Below, one piece after another: positions 11,221 through 21,571 of a DNA stretch of 64,000 nucleotides. The first letter of the stretch is position 1, and the number at the start of each line of letters is the position of its first letter. The DNA comes from Sodiomyces alkalinus F11. Taxonomy: Eukaryota; Ascomycota; Sordariomycetes; Glomerellales; Plectosphaerellaceae. The notes beneath the pieces are model-generated. The model did no database searches and was not told the DNA's origin. It saw only the letters and a list, made by a program, of their open reading frames with translations. The translations under genes were made by a program, and so were the position numbers. The DNA is taken from the NCBI RefSeq assembly GCF_003711515.1, contig NW_021167090.1:813346-877345 (forward strand), read 5' to 3'.

Positions 11221-12150
11221 ACTAATAACGCGGAATAGAAAACTAATCTATAACTTCTCCTTAATCTAATAAAGCGTAGCGTAATATTCATACTCTACTC
11301 GTATTAATCTAAGGTTATAGTAATTAACCGTAATACCCGGCTAATACTACCCTAGCGGCCTAGTATATTCTTCGCGGCGTCCGCGATAGTCGATTTTTGT
11401 ATTACTCTGGCTAGTATTAACGGCTATTCTCTTACGACGGGCTATAATGCGGCAGGTATTATAGGTATTATACGCGGCACTATTACGCCGTATAGTAAAA
11501 TTAATACTCGGAAGGTAACGTCTATAGTATGTGTAGTAACTTCCCGGGGTAGCCTATAGGCCATATCTCTGCTAACGGGCGCGGCGGCGACATGGAGGAA
11601 CCGGGGCAGGATCTATTAGAGGGTGGGTTATTAAAACGGGTAGAGGAGGAGCCGCCGAACCTATAGGAGGTTCTTCACGGGCGGCTTAACGGGCGGCTTA
11701 ACGGGCGTTTCGGTTAGTTACTCTCGTAGCACGATATATTATATAGGTAGCGTAAATCCTGTGTACTCGAGGATAATAACTAAAGTCAGAAAACGGCTTA
11801 AGATTCTTATAGCCATGGTAGGTTCGCGGCTCTAAATCAGGCTAGCTAACTATATTAACGGCGTAAATAATATAGTGTAATACTATATAAAAAACTTTAC
11901 GGGCACCGTAGAATATAGGCAGTAGATAGGAGACACGGCGATATAGTATATACATCTAATTTACAGGTAATCCGCACTCTAATCCCTTAATAACCTACCG
12001 CGGTATTTATGGTAAAAGCTATATAACTTAAAAGTACCGCTGGTTTACGGGCTATATAGCTATATACTATGAAAGTAAGTCCCCCGAAAGTCCCCCGAAA
12101 AATACTGCTAAATCCCGTAAAACGGGTCCGGGCGGTAGTACTAGTACGAA

Positions 12151-12875
12151 CGCAAGGCTGGCTATTAACTTACGCAAATTAAAGCGGGCCAGCGTCAGTG
12201 TAGACTTAGAAAGCTGCATGATTATGTACAAGGGGCAACGGTTTCTAGCGCTTCCCCGAGGCCTGCTCTGGTCTCAACGAACAGTCAACGCAACGTAAGC
12301 CCACTGGCGGGTGCAAAGTACCTGTCGATCGTATTGGAGATCACTAGTCCACATACGTACTAGTGTCATGTCGTTGGTCTTTTTTGTGACACGTGATGAC
12401 ATAGGCATATGGGTAGAGCCCACATGGGACCGCATGTCCGCAGGCAATCGGTACGTAATTACGTTGTACACTACCTAAATAGTCAACATCCGATCACGTC
12501 AGTCAACCTTGTTGGGTACATGTATCGTTTATTCTCCCCCCGTCGATATGAGTCGACCATCTTCCATCTACAGCGCCCTCTATCGTCACTCACGCTTAAG
12601 AATGTCGGATCGGTGTGTCATATTGTTTTATTATTATATTTGTCCAATTTGAGCCCATCGTCTGTCACGGTCATGGTCATGTTTGAACTCTCCAACATCC
12701 CGTTCGTTTGAAGCCGTGGATCCCACGATTCCACGATTCCCCGAATGCCCTCGTCCCTTCCAAGCGATTCACTTCCAGGGACTCTCTTTGGCGTCGACCT
12801 GTCCTCGACCTTCGACCTTCGACCTTCGACCATCGCTTTGCACATAATTACGCCGCTGGCAATCCCACCGACACA
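12151..12875. other. Boundary of the RIP block and upstream region of the F-box gene
   Basis: RIP composition stops between about 12140 and 12190, after which CA and TG dinucleotides are common again. The rest is non-coding and probably promoter and leader of the F-box gene. A TTCGACC triplication sits at about 12812-12830. A frame upstream of the chosen start codon stays open to about 12708 but has no protein-like character. Confidence 0.5.
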
Positions 12876-14863
12876 ATGAACAGCCCACCCATGTCCGTAT
12901 CCGACGCTTCGTCGGCCTCTTCGGTCGCCGACGAGTTCCTGCAGCTCACCTACCCCAGCGGCGAACCCGACATGCCGCGCCGCAAAGCCGCCCTCGTCAA
13001 CCTCGTCGACGCCCTCGGGCCCTGGGAACTGATGTATCTCCGCGACCTGGTCGAAGCCAGGCCCCACGGCCTCGCCGGGCTCGTGCAGCTACCGCAGGAG
13101 CTGGTCTCCGAGATTGCCACCTACCTGGGCTTCCGCGACATCTTCACCTGCGTCCGCGTCTCCAAGCACTGGCGCGCCGTGTGGACCAGCGACTACGTCG
13201 TGAGCGGCTACGTGCGCTACTTCTTCCCGGGCCTCATCGAGACCTTCGCCCCGATCCAGCCGCCCAACTGCTGGAACCTGTTCCGCAAGGCGGCCCGCCG
13301 CTACATCCGGCACCAGAGGGGCAAGTACGTCACCACGCTGGCGCAGGAATGCGACGCCACGCGCCTCGACTCCCCCGAGCTGCTGCCCGATCCCATCTCC
13401 CACCCGAACGGCGTGTTGCGGCTCCCGCACCCCCCGCAGCATATACCGCAGGCCCGGTCCTTCGTCCTCAACTCGCGGCTGTTCCCTGTTCACTACAGCC
13501 ATGGGAAGGTGGCGCGCCAATTGGATGGCTGTTGTGTCATTCTCGACGACCTCGTGAAGAGGGAGAGGCGGCTGGTGTCGTCGCCCGAAGCACGCCTTCG
13601 CGGCTGGGAGTTGGTGCTCGTGGCCATCACGGACAAGTTGCTTGTCTTTGGAGATGCGCGGAACAACGTCCTGTAAGGACTTTGCCCACCCCTATCCCCC
13701 CGGCCCCTCTTTCTGCCCTGTTAGCTTCCGTCTCCGTGCTTCACGTTCAACCGGCTCATTCGTGATTCTACCAGGGTCATCTACCACATAGAATATCGCG
13801 AATTCCGCAAGCTCTCCATCCCCTCCAACCTCATGTACCTATACGCGTCCGAAACCACGGTCGGCTTCACCGTGTTCCAACTCGATGACGATACCCTACC
13901 CGAACCGTTACCTCGCGAATTTCGCCGTCGTCCGTATCTGTGGCGCTGGGGAGAGAATCTTCTGCCCGTCGATCTGCCACGCACCGACCCCTCGGCTGCC
14001 AGATTGACCTCCGACCCCAAGTGCGCCCACGACATTGGCTTTGTGTTCCACCCCTGGAATCCCGACGTCTTCTTCCTAGTCTATATGTGTGCCGGGCCTG
14101 GTGAGTGCCTTTCGTGTTCTTTCCCTTCTTCCCGTACCCCCCTCCCCTTCGGTCGGAAAGCCCAACAATTCACAACACCCCACAACACCCCATGCTAACA
14201 CTATGATCAGGACTCCCCGAAGAAAGTCGCGCCTTCTTACAAATATCCGTGAGCGAGTACCATGATCGGACCTTGGTGCGCTCTTACCACACACGCCACT
14301 TCTTCGACGGCACCCAAGACGAGCTGGTGCGCCTAAAACCGCTCTGCCGCGCCATGGACTCCCACGGCGGCGTCGCCCTGTGCCTCGCCTGGCTCGAGAC
14401 CACCAGCGTCGTCATGGCGCGCTTCAACGTCCTGACCCGGCGCTTCGCCTTCTGCACCGTCCCGGAGCACCCGGACAGCTCCCTAACCGGACCGGGCCAC
14501 AACCGACGGCGGCTGGAATGGGACGAGTCGGTGTTCTTCTGGAACAACGTCTTCTATTCCTACCGGCAGGCGTCGCGGGCCGACAACGCGGCGCCGTATC
14601 GGGCGGTCGCGTTCGCCCCGATCGGCGAGAACAAGCGGCGCGCCGACGACGGGAGGGGGAGGAGCCGGCTCGAGATCTTTGGCGAGAGGTGGCAGCGGCG
14701 GACCCTCGAGGGAGGGGGTCTGGATGGGGACGATAATTTGCTTGTTCTCGGCACCGAGATTGGCTACTACGTCTGGAACTTCCAGGACGGGACGGATGGG
14801 TCGGGGATCGGGTGGTTGACGCCGGCGGCGAACGAGCTGGCTGACATGCCGGTGGTTATGTGA
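12876..14863 (+). CDS. F-box domain protein
   Basis: Three exons: 12876-13672, 13775-14100 and 14211-14863, 591 residues; all junctions keep frame (donors GTAAGG and GTGAGT). An F-box lies near residues 69-112 (LVQLPQELVSEIATYLGF followed by VSKHWRAVW). In known proteins this domain binds Skp1 and places the protein in an SCF ubiquitin ligase. The long C-terminal part has no repeat I can name; its aromatic spacing would allow a beta-propeller, but that is a guess. The start was chosen at the ATG giving MNSPPMSV, next to a normal leader; an in-frame upstream extension to 12708 looks like leader sequence. The F-box is clear; the substrate is unknown. Confidence 0.8.
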
Positions 14864-15684
14864 TCTCATCTCCCCATCCGAGTTTCGGTTGGGATCACGA
14901 CACGACCGTCTTTTGACTCGCCAACGACTACGAATATCCCTTTGCTTTACGACTGACGGGCGCCGACGCGCCATAATATGTGTCCGTTTGTCATATTTGT
15001 ATCAGGATCCTTGGAATCTCAAACGGACACGGTGTTTTAGGAGTTGCTATTGGGCAGGATATCAAGCGTATCGATGAGCCAGCGTTCAGGATTGTATTTG
15101 TATACGTCTACAAGGAGGCCGATGCAGATGGCAGTATGTCCATTGTTCTGTTGAGCAATGTGGGATATGATTAAAAGCTTATAATTTACCTTGCTCTTTT
15201 TCAACTCTTCGTCCTCTTTGTCACTTCCAGTATTCGCGCTGAATCTCTCTCTGGCCATATGTTGATAACTATTTGGTACCTAAGGTAGACTCCTCGCTGT
15301 ATCGCGTCACCCCCCATCCAAACCGGAGTTCAGAGTACAAAGCACAGCCACATATAGTTGCTGAGCCACCCCCGCTATCTGGTGCGCCACAGCCAGGCAC
15401 GGACAGGTATCTCAATACTTGTCGGTGCATTTGATTGGTCACTGTCAGAGATGAAGTCATCGGCCTCGTTTCCACGGTCACAGAAGTGATGGATGATTCC
15501 TTTCTGGGGAAACAAACATCAGCCTCACCACCAACACAACCACAACCAGCATCACGACGACGACCTTCCTTGTGGGCTTTATTAGCCGTTACAACATACT
15601 ACGCCCGAATCTTTATTTACCTCTGACGCCTGGATACGGAACGCAGACCTGTGTCGGTCTTGTGACCGACGCATCACCATCACC
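14864..15684. other. Intergenic region between the F-box gene and palA
   Basis: About 0.8 kb without a convincing gene. It contains a GGTACCTAAGGTA motif (15276-15288) of the type dispersed through gaps of this window. The last part should hold the palA promoter; I see no clear TATA box. Confidence 0.4.
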
Positions 15685-18600
15685 ATGTCAACGTGGGCTC
15701 CTCTCTTCTATCTCCTACTGTCTCCTTTCTCCTGTCTCTCCTGTCTCTCCATACGACATAAGAATCTCCGTATCTAGACTGACTGACTGACTCTTGCCCT
15801 TGCTCTTAGTATCTCCCATATTCTGTCCCTCCCCTTCCGCCGATCCACTCCCATCTCCCTCTCCTCCACCATTCGGCAGTACATCAACACCAAATATGAC
15901 CAGCATCCGGAAATGTTCCGTCAGGACCTCGAAGCTATTGATGTTCTTCGTCGGGAGGCCGTCAATGTGCGAGAACCCCATGCAAGTGGTATCGCTAAGC
16001 TTCAGGCCTATGCCGCCCAACTCGCCTGGATCGGCGGCAAGTTTCCCATTGACGTGAGCCTTTTTTTTTTTTTTTTTTGTTCTTTTTCTTGTCTTGTCTT
16101 CCTTCCCTTTTCCGAGGAATGCCATTCCGCTTTACTGACCATAGCGCCTTGTCCTCCCCAGATCGGCGCCGAGTTTACGTGGTACCCCGCCTTGGGCTAC
16201 AACCCGGAGCGACCGATGGTCCGAAATAACCTGAAATTCGAGCTCCTGAACATCCTCTACAACCTCGCCGCGCTCTACTCCCAGTTAGCGGTGGCTCAGA
16301 GTCGCGGCGGACCAGAAGGCGTCAAAACGGCCGTCTCGTACTTTTCGCGCGCCGCTGGAGTCCTGTCCCACATGCAACAGGAGGTGTTGCCGGAGCTGAG
16401 GATGTCGGACCCGCCCGACGACATGGACATGCATACCCTCGAGGCCCTGAAGCAACTCCTCCTCGCCCAGTGCCAGGAGTGCTTTTGGAAGAAGGCCGTC
16501 ATGGATGGGACGTATAAAGACGCCAGCATCGCACGGCTCGCCGCGCGCGTGTCGGACCTCTACAACCTGGCCATCGACTCGGCCATGAAGAGCGAGGCCA
16601 TCAGCTCGGCCTGGATCCACCATATGAGTGCGAAACATCACCACTTCGCTGGTGCCGCCCAGTACCGGGCCGCCTGCGACTGTCTGGAGAAGAAGAAGTT
16701 TGGGGAGGAGGTGGCGCGCCTTGCCGATGCCGTCGCCTGCGTCAACGAGGGCCTGAAGGAGAATCGCGGGGGTTACCTCAACAAGATTGTGCTGGAAGAT
16801 CTCCAGGGGCTCAAGAGGAGGGTGGAGGAAGACTTGAAGAGGGCCGAAAGGGACAATGACAAGATCTACATGCGTAGGTGAAACCCATCCAGCGCGTCGC
16901 ATTTCCTTTCCTTTCCTTTTCGTACTTTCGTCTCGTCTGTTCTTGCTAACAAAACTCGAGAGGCCGTACCATGCAAACCCGAGCTGACGATTCTCGACCG
17001 CGCGGATATGGCCAAGGCTATGGTGCCTCCCCAAGTTGCCAATCCGTTCGAATACCTAGGCGATCATGCCGAGTTCGGGCCGGCGCTTTTCACAAAACTC
17101 GTTCCCTTTGCGGTCCATGCTGCCATCACCATATACGAACAACGCCGGGATCGCCTCGTAAATCAGAGCGTCATCCAGGCATACGAAGATCTCACGGAGA
17201 AGCTCCACTCCATGCTGAGCTCCCTCAATCTGCCGGGATCGTTGCAGGCGCTGGAGAAGCCACTCGGTTTGCCGCCTAACCTGATTCATCACGCCGAGGA
17301 GATTCGGCAAGCCGACGCGGTAGGTCGCATCCAGCGAGCGTTCTCAGACATCGACAAACTGCGATCAGCGGACCATGCCGTGTTCGCCGAAGGCAAGGCC
17401 ATCCTGGCCGCGGAGGAGGAGGAAGACGTCAAGCTGCGGACCAAGTACGGGACGGACCGGTGGACGCGCCCCGACAGCCGCAGCGACCCGCAGGGCGGTC
17501 AGCTCTGGGCGCAGGTCGACGAGATCGAGGGCTACTTCAAGACCAGCATCAGCAGCGACGAGGTGGTGCAGAACAAGTTCACCCAGGTGCAGGACCTGCT
17601 GGAGCTCATGTCGGGGTCCGACCGCATGCTGATGGACTACGTGCCGTCCAGCCGACGCGTGGAGATCCCGGACGGCCTCCGACCGGTCATAGGACGGCTG
17701 CGCGGGGCCTACAACGACGTCCTGCGGCTCGAGTCGCGGCGGCGGCGGAGGGTGGACGCGCTGCGGGACAAGTGCCGCGGCGACGACATCAAGCCGGAGA
17801 TCCTCAAGGAGGCGGCGCGCCTGGAGCGGACGTACCCGACGACGGCGATCCTGCCGGTGCACTTTGAGGAGTTCTTCGAGCGCCGGCTGGACGCGCTGTA
17901 CGAGCCCGAGCTGGAGGCGGTCGAGAAGGACGCGACTGAGCAGGAGCGGCTGGCGGGCGAGGTGGAGCGGATCAGCCGGGAGTTTGAGGGCCAGCGGCGG
18001 AGCATGACGAGCGGGAACCGCGAGCGGGAGCAGGCGCTGCAGAGGCTCGACAATGCGTATTACAAGTACAAGGAGATTGTCAACCACCTGGACGTCGGGC
18101 GCAAGTTTTATAATGACCTGAGTAAGGTGGTGGGGCAGAATTTCCGGGATCCGGTGCGGGCGTGGGCGGCGGAGCGGCGGATGGATGCGAAGAGTCTTGA
18201 GGAGTATGTTTTTTCTTTTCTTCTTCTTTTTTTTTCTTCTTTTCTTTCCCCCAAGATCTATCGCTAACATCAGCCTAGGGAGCTCAACATGCCGACGCTG
18301 GGTTCACTTTCCATCAGCAACAGGACGCCGGTCCATTCCCCGCCCTTGAACTACCACTCTGGCCAACAGCAGCAGCAGCAGCAGCCTCCGACTTCCTACT
18401 TTCCGATAAACCCCGTACCACCTCCCGTACACGATCCAAGACAGCAAGTCGTCGAACCTTCAGCAGAATCGGCGGTCCAATCGTGGGCCAGCCCGACGGT
18501 AGAGCATCAGCAACCGCAACTGCAGCCCCATCCCCAGCCGGTTTCGACGGCTTCTGGCATGTGGACACCAGACATCGGCATCCGGTTTGCTGGCACGCCG

Positions 18601-18720
18601 CAGGGGGCTACGCCGACTGGTCCGCCCGGTCCTAACGGGGGTCTGGGTGCGAATACACAAGCATCCAGACACCATGCGAGCGGGACGTGGGACCCTAGTA
18701 GGGAGATCCGTTTCGGGTAG
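15685..18720 (+). CDS. palA: pH-response regulator palA/RIM20 (BRO1-domain protein)
   Basis: Five exons: 15685-15692, 15810-16053, 16162-16873, 16961-18203 and 18279-18720, 882 residues. The first coding exon is only 8 nt (ATG plus five bases, donor GTGGGC) but it restores the conserved N-terminus (ISHILSLPFRRS) that otherwise lacks an ATG. Residues from about 5 to 375 form a BRO1 domain (QYINTKYDQHPEMF, GAEFTWYPALGY, FELLNILYNLAALYSQ). A coiled, arm-like V domain follows to about 735. The tail has a glutamine run and ends with two WxPxxxIRF repeats typical of PalA/Rim20. The family links the ambient-pH sensor and ESCRT-III (Vps32) to processing of the PacC/Rim101 factor at endosomal or plasma membranes. 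The family call is firm; the tiny first exon is moderately sure. Confidence 0.88.
18367..18384 (+). repeat. CAG repeat in palA (polyglutamine)
   Basis: An in-frame run of CAG codons adds about six glutamines in the disordered tail of palA. It is likely length-variable between strains. Confidence 0.8.
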
Positions 18721-18916
18721 GATATAGAGCGATTCTCGCGGGCAAGGGACGTCCCGACGGTTCGGTAGAGAATGAGGGTACGGACAGTAGGGTCAGGAGC
18801 AAATAGAACTTGTTAAGCAGGCCTTTAGAAACATAGCGCTTCTGATGAGAACTTGGTCCAAACAAAGAGACAGATGACATTCAACATCCGGGTCGCGAAG
18901 ATGATGTTTGTCGGAA

Positions 18917-18950
18917 TCCGTACCCGTACCCGTACCCGTACCCGTCCGTA
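18917..18950 (+). repeat. GTACCC short tandem repeat
   Basis: Four to five copies of a 6-bp CCGTAC unit lie between the convergent palA gene and the next gene. This is not a telomere repeat. Confidence 0.8.
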
Positions 18951-18964
18951 CCTTCAAACGTAAT

Positions 18965-19789
18965 TTAGGCCCTCCGCATCTTGATCCTCACGACAATACC
19001 CCAGCCACTCAAACTCTCCCAGATACCCATCTCATTCTCCCGTCGGAACGTAACCTCCTCCGCCTTGGCCGTCATGCGAACATGATCATAATCGTCGCGA
19101 ATCCCACGCATTCCTCTCCGCGAGATAGCAGCAGCAGCAGCAGCCGGCTGCGAAGGCGGAGAAGGAGGGAGCAGATACCGAGCCAAGCGACAAGCGAGCA
19201 CCTCGTCGCGGAACCACCAGTGCTCCTCCTTCTTCTTCTTCTTCTTCCCCGCGTCGTCATCGTCGTCGTCCCAGCGGCCCCACTCGTCGAACCCCTTCTC
19301 CCTTACCGTCTCTGTCTCCCCTTCCTCCGAGGCGGAAGACGAAGATTTCTTGTCGCCGTCGCCCAGGGAGGAGGGGCCTTTGCTGTTGTTTTTGTTCTGC
19401 ACCCGGATGGCGCGGAAGTAGCGTCCCCGGGTGGGGTCTTCGGCGTCGAGGTCGGGGTCGAGTAGGGTCCAGGAGGGGGCGACGGCGGCGGAGGGGACGA
19501 GGGTTAGGTTGAGTTGTCTCGGGGGAGGGGAGAGGGAGGCGAGGAGGTCGGAGGTGTGGGAGTCGAGGGAGTGGGTGAGGAGGGTGAGGAGGGTGGATTC
19601 GTGGGCGGCGAGGTGGCATGCGTGGGCTGTGTGGGCGGCGCGGAGGAAGGAGGAGAGGGGGTTTTGGGTTGGGAAGAGGGGTGGTGGGTTTGCTGTTGAG
19701 GAGGAGGAGGAGGAGGATGCTGTTGCTTCGAAGTAGGAGGGAGGTGGTGCATCGGTTGTCGAGTATGGGGGTGAGGGAGGTTTAGTCAT
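18965..19789 (-). CDS. Hypothetical protein with PPxY motif
   Basis: A single open frame of 274 residues with codon use like neighbouring genes. I do not recognise the family. The N-terminus (about 1-40) is rich in P and S and holds a PPSY motif (in PPPSYFEA). A helical-looking segment rich in H and A follows (residues about 45-90), then an acidic stretch with a D run and a K run (about 170-195). The C-terminus is better ordered (HWWFRDEVLACRLARYLLPP; WGIVVRI). PPxY motifs can bind WW domains of Rsp5/Nedd4 ubiquitin ligases, but this is only a motif match. It is convergent with palA, about 240 bp away. No intron is needed. Likely real, function unknown. Confidence 0.6.
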   Translation of the reverse strand: MTKPPSPPYSTTDAPPPSYFEATASSSSSSSTANPPPLFPTQNPLSSFLRAAHTAHACHLAAHESTLLTLLTHSLDSHTSDLLASLSPPPRQLNLTLVPSAAVAPSWTLLDPDLDAEDPTRGRYFRAIRVQNKNNSKGPSSLGDGDKKSSSSASEEGETETVREKGFDEWGRWDDDDDDAGKKKKKKEEHWWFRDEVLACRLARYLLPPSPPSQPAAAAAAISRRGMRGIRDDYDHVRMTAKAEEVTFRRENEMGIWESLSGWGIVVRIKMRRA

Positions 19790-21451
19790 GATGGGCGGTT
19801 ATCAAACGGTGACCTAGATGACTTGGAAGCTTATGAGATGGTATTTTGGTGTATGTTGATGATATCCGTCGTGAGTTTGCATATATTGATCGATGGCAGC
19901 GTACATGTATTGATAATTGCAGCTCGTAGTGCACGTCAGGCGTGTGGCGAGAACAAGAAGTCAACAGAATGGGCTTTAGGCTTTGCGATATCGGGAAGAC
20001 GAGATGAAAAATGAGGCCTGCTATGTTTCGGTTCCTGGTTGAATGAGATGCGTCAGGGACTCAGGGGCCCAGGCCGCCCAGCGTCGTGGCTGGCTGGGAG
20101 TCGGGACTCTCGGGGCCTCGGACTTGAATCTCTAGTCCAGATTCGTTGATAAGCGAGGGATGAAGAGAAGAAGGGTAGTAAGTACAACGTAAGACGACTA
20201 GGCGGATTTAAAGTTGCAAGCCTAGAAGATAGTGTCGAGGGCGAGGTGGTCAAGTTCATCTTGGCATGTTGACGGATAGACGGACAGGTCACAGGTTTAG
20301 AGGTCTAAGACTCCTCCAGCCAAGCCATGCGAAGCTTCACTAATCACCGGGCGTGGCGCAAGGCATTCTCGGGTAGTGGGGGTCCCACATCGTGTACCGC
20401 AGCACGCACACTGTACGAAGTACTTTGTATCTGTCAAGTGTGTGGCTTGAACTGGGGCTGTGCTTCACCCCCTGGACGCGATATAGCCACCCCCTGACAG
20501 CTCATCACTGACTTGATTTCAACTTTACAAACTTCATGCCATAGCCATGTGTGGTGAGCGAAGTTGACCTTGTCAGATATTAACAGATGAAAGACGTGCT
20601 GTGGCTGGTACGAAATGAGGCTGGCGAGGGACTTATGGAGAGACTTGTGCCCGAAGGACGCTAGAACAGGGGCAGAAAGGACGGGAATCAAATTACGGGA
20701 TAATGTAAGTGGGGGGAACAAACCCACGTGATGATATTAGACGCTCCTGTTACACCGCCACCTCAAACCATGCGGAATTAGTGGGCCTTCCCCAGATCCC
20801 CCGGGGCCTTATTTTAATGTCGGTGGCTGAATGGCGTTAGTGGAGGGCAAGGCGGAAACGCTTCATCGGCTCTCGACCAATAGAAGATGGGGAACAGGAA
20901 GTGAAGTGGATACGACTCACAGTGTGCTAGACAGTGTGATGTACTTGTACGTATTGCATTCCGGCCTTACAAGCCACAGCTCATTTTATTCGTACCCAAG
21001 TACCCGAGTACCCAACTGCATTCCCTCAACAACACCATTGACCATCACTACACACATGCAGCCCTGCTCTATCGACTTGCTGACACTGCCTCCTTTTCCA
21101 CTAGGCTGACTGACATGATGCCCAGCGAGAGGATATTCGACAATGGAGACGACATCCTTAAAAAGTGACCATTATCCTCGTCCTCCTCTGAGTCCTTTCC
21201 TCTCTCTCCATCCGACTATAGTCTATCAACAATTCAACACCATCATCGGCGATCAACCGCCTGATCACGTATCACGACCAAAGCAAACCACACCGGGCCT
21301 TATCTAACTTTGTCTACTTCCTAGCATTTCACAGCGTTTGACAGGGAACAGCCACCAAAGCTTCTCTTGCTTCGAACCTTCCACGGAACCTTCCACGGAA
21401 CCTTCTTGGCTGGCCTCATTCCTGCCTCCTCAAACCATATCATCCTTCAAC
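19790..21451. other. Intergenic region upstream of the flotillin gene
   Basis: About 1.7 kb between two divergent genes. Short open frames here have no protein-like character. The right end holds a GAACCTTC repeat array and a TATA box described separately. Confidence 0.4.
21374..21405 (+). promoter_or_regulatory. Heat-shock-element-like GAACCTTC array
   Basis: Three copies of GAACCTTC (21374-21381, 21386-21393, 21398-21405) in a 12-bp repeat, about 50 bp upstream of a TATA box. Each copy fits the inverted GAAnnTTC core bound by heat-shock factor, though the gap between copies is four bases instead of two. Regulation by HSF is inference. Confidence 0.4.
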
Positions 21452-21459
21452 TATAAAAG
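21452..21459 (+). promoter_or_regulatory. TATA box of the flotillin gene
   Basis: TATAAAAG lies about 113-120 bp before the start codon, in a C/T-rich leader typical of fungal promoters. Confidence 0.55.
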
Positions 21460-21571
21460 AGGACAGACCCATTGAATCCCGGCCGGTTATCTCATACTCT
21501 CCCCACTCGACAGTCTCTTCAGCGGCGACACATCTCTCTTGCACCGACCTCAAGTTCGAACTTCAGCCAAC

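Larger units (their letters stand above)
244..12150 (-). mobile_element. RIP-degraded Helitron (rolling-circle transposon), split by an LTR element
   Basis: The minus strand encodes the wreck of one Helitron Rep/helicase protein. Hallmarks in order are an N-terminal Helitron-like domain (10553-11220), the HUH-nuclease neighbourhood with a QKRGLPH motif (near 4490-4530) and the Pif1-like helicase end (1690-2090). The whole stretch is rich in TA and poor in CA/TG, the mark of RIP. The left (3') end is placed at 244, where the minus strand reads a 7-bp-stem hairpin (252-270), four bases, then CTAG followed by T, which fits the CTRR-T rule for Helitron 3' ends. The right (5') end is not resolved; composition changes between 12140 and 12190. 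Without the inserted LTR element it would be about 6.5 kb, a usual Helitron size. Family assignment is secure; the exact ends are inference. Confidence 0.85.

Noticed and set aside
17365..18270. Minus-strand frame of 301 codons
   Set aside because: It is antisense to palA exon 4 and its text is a low-complexity shadow rich in L, R, P and H.
18917..18950. Telomere-like tandem repeat
   Set aside because: The unit is CCGTAC, not the fungal TTAGGG, and it lies between ordinary genes.
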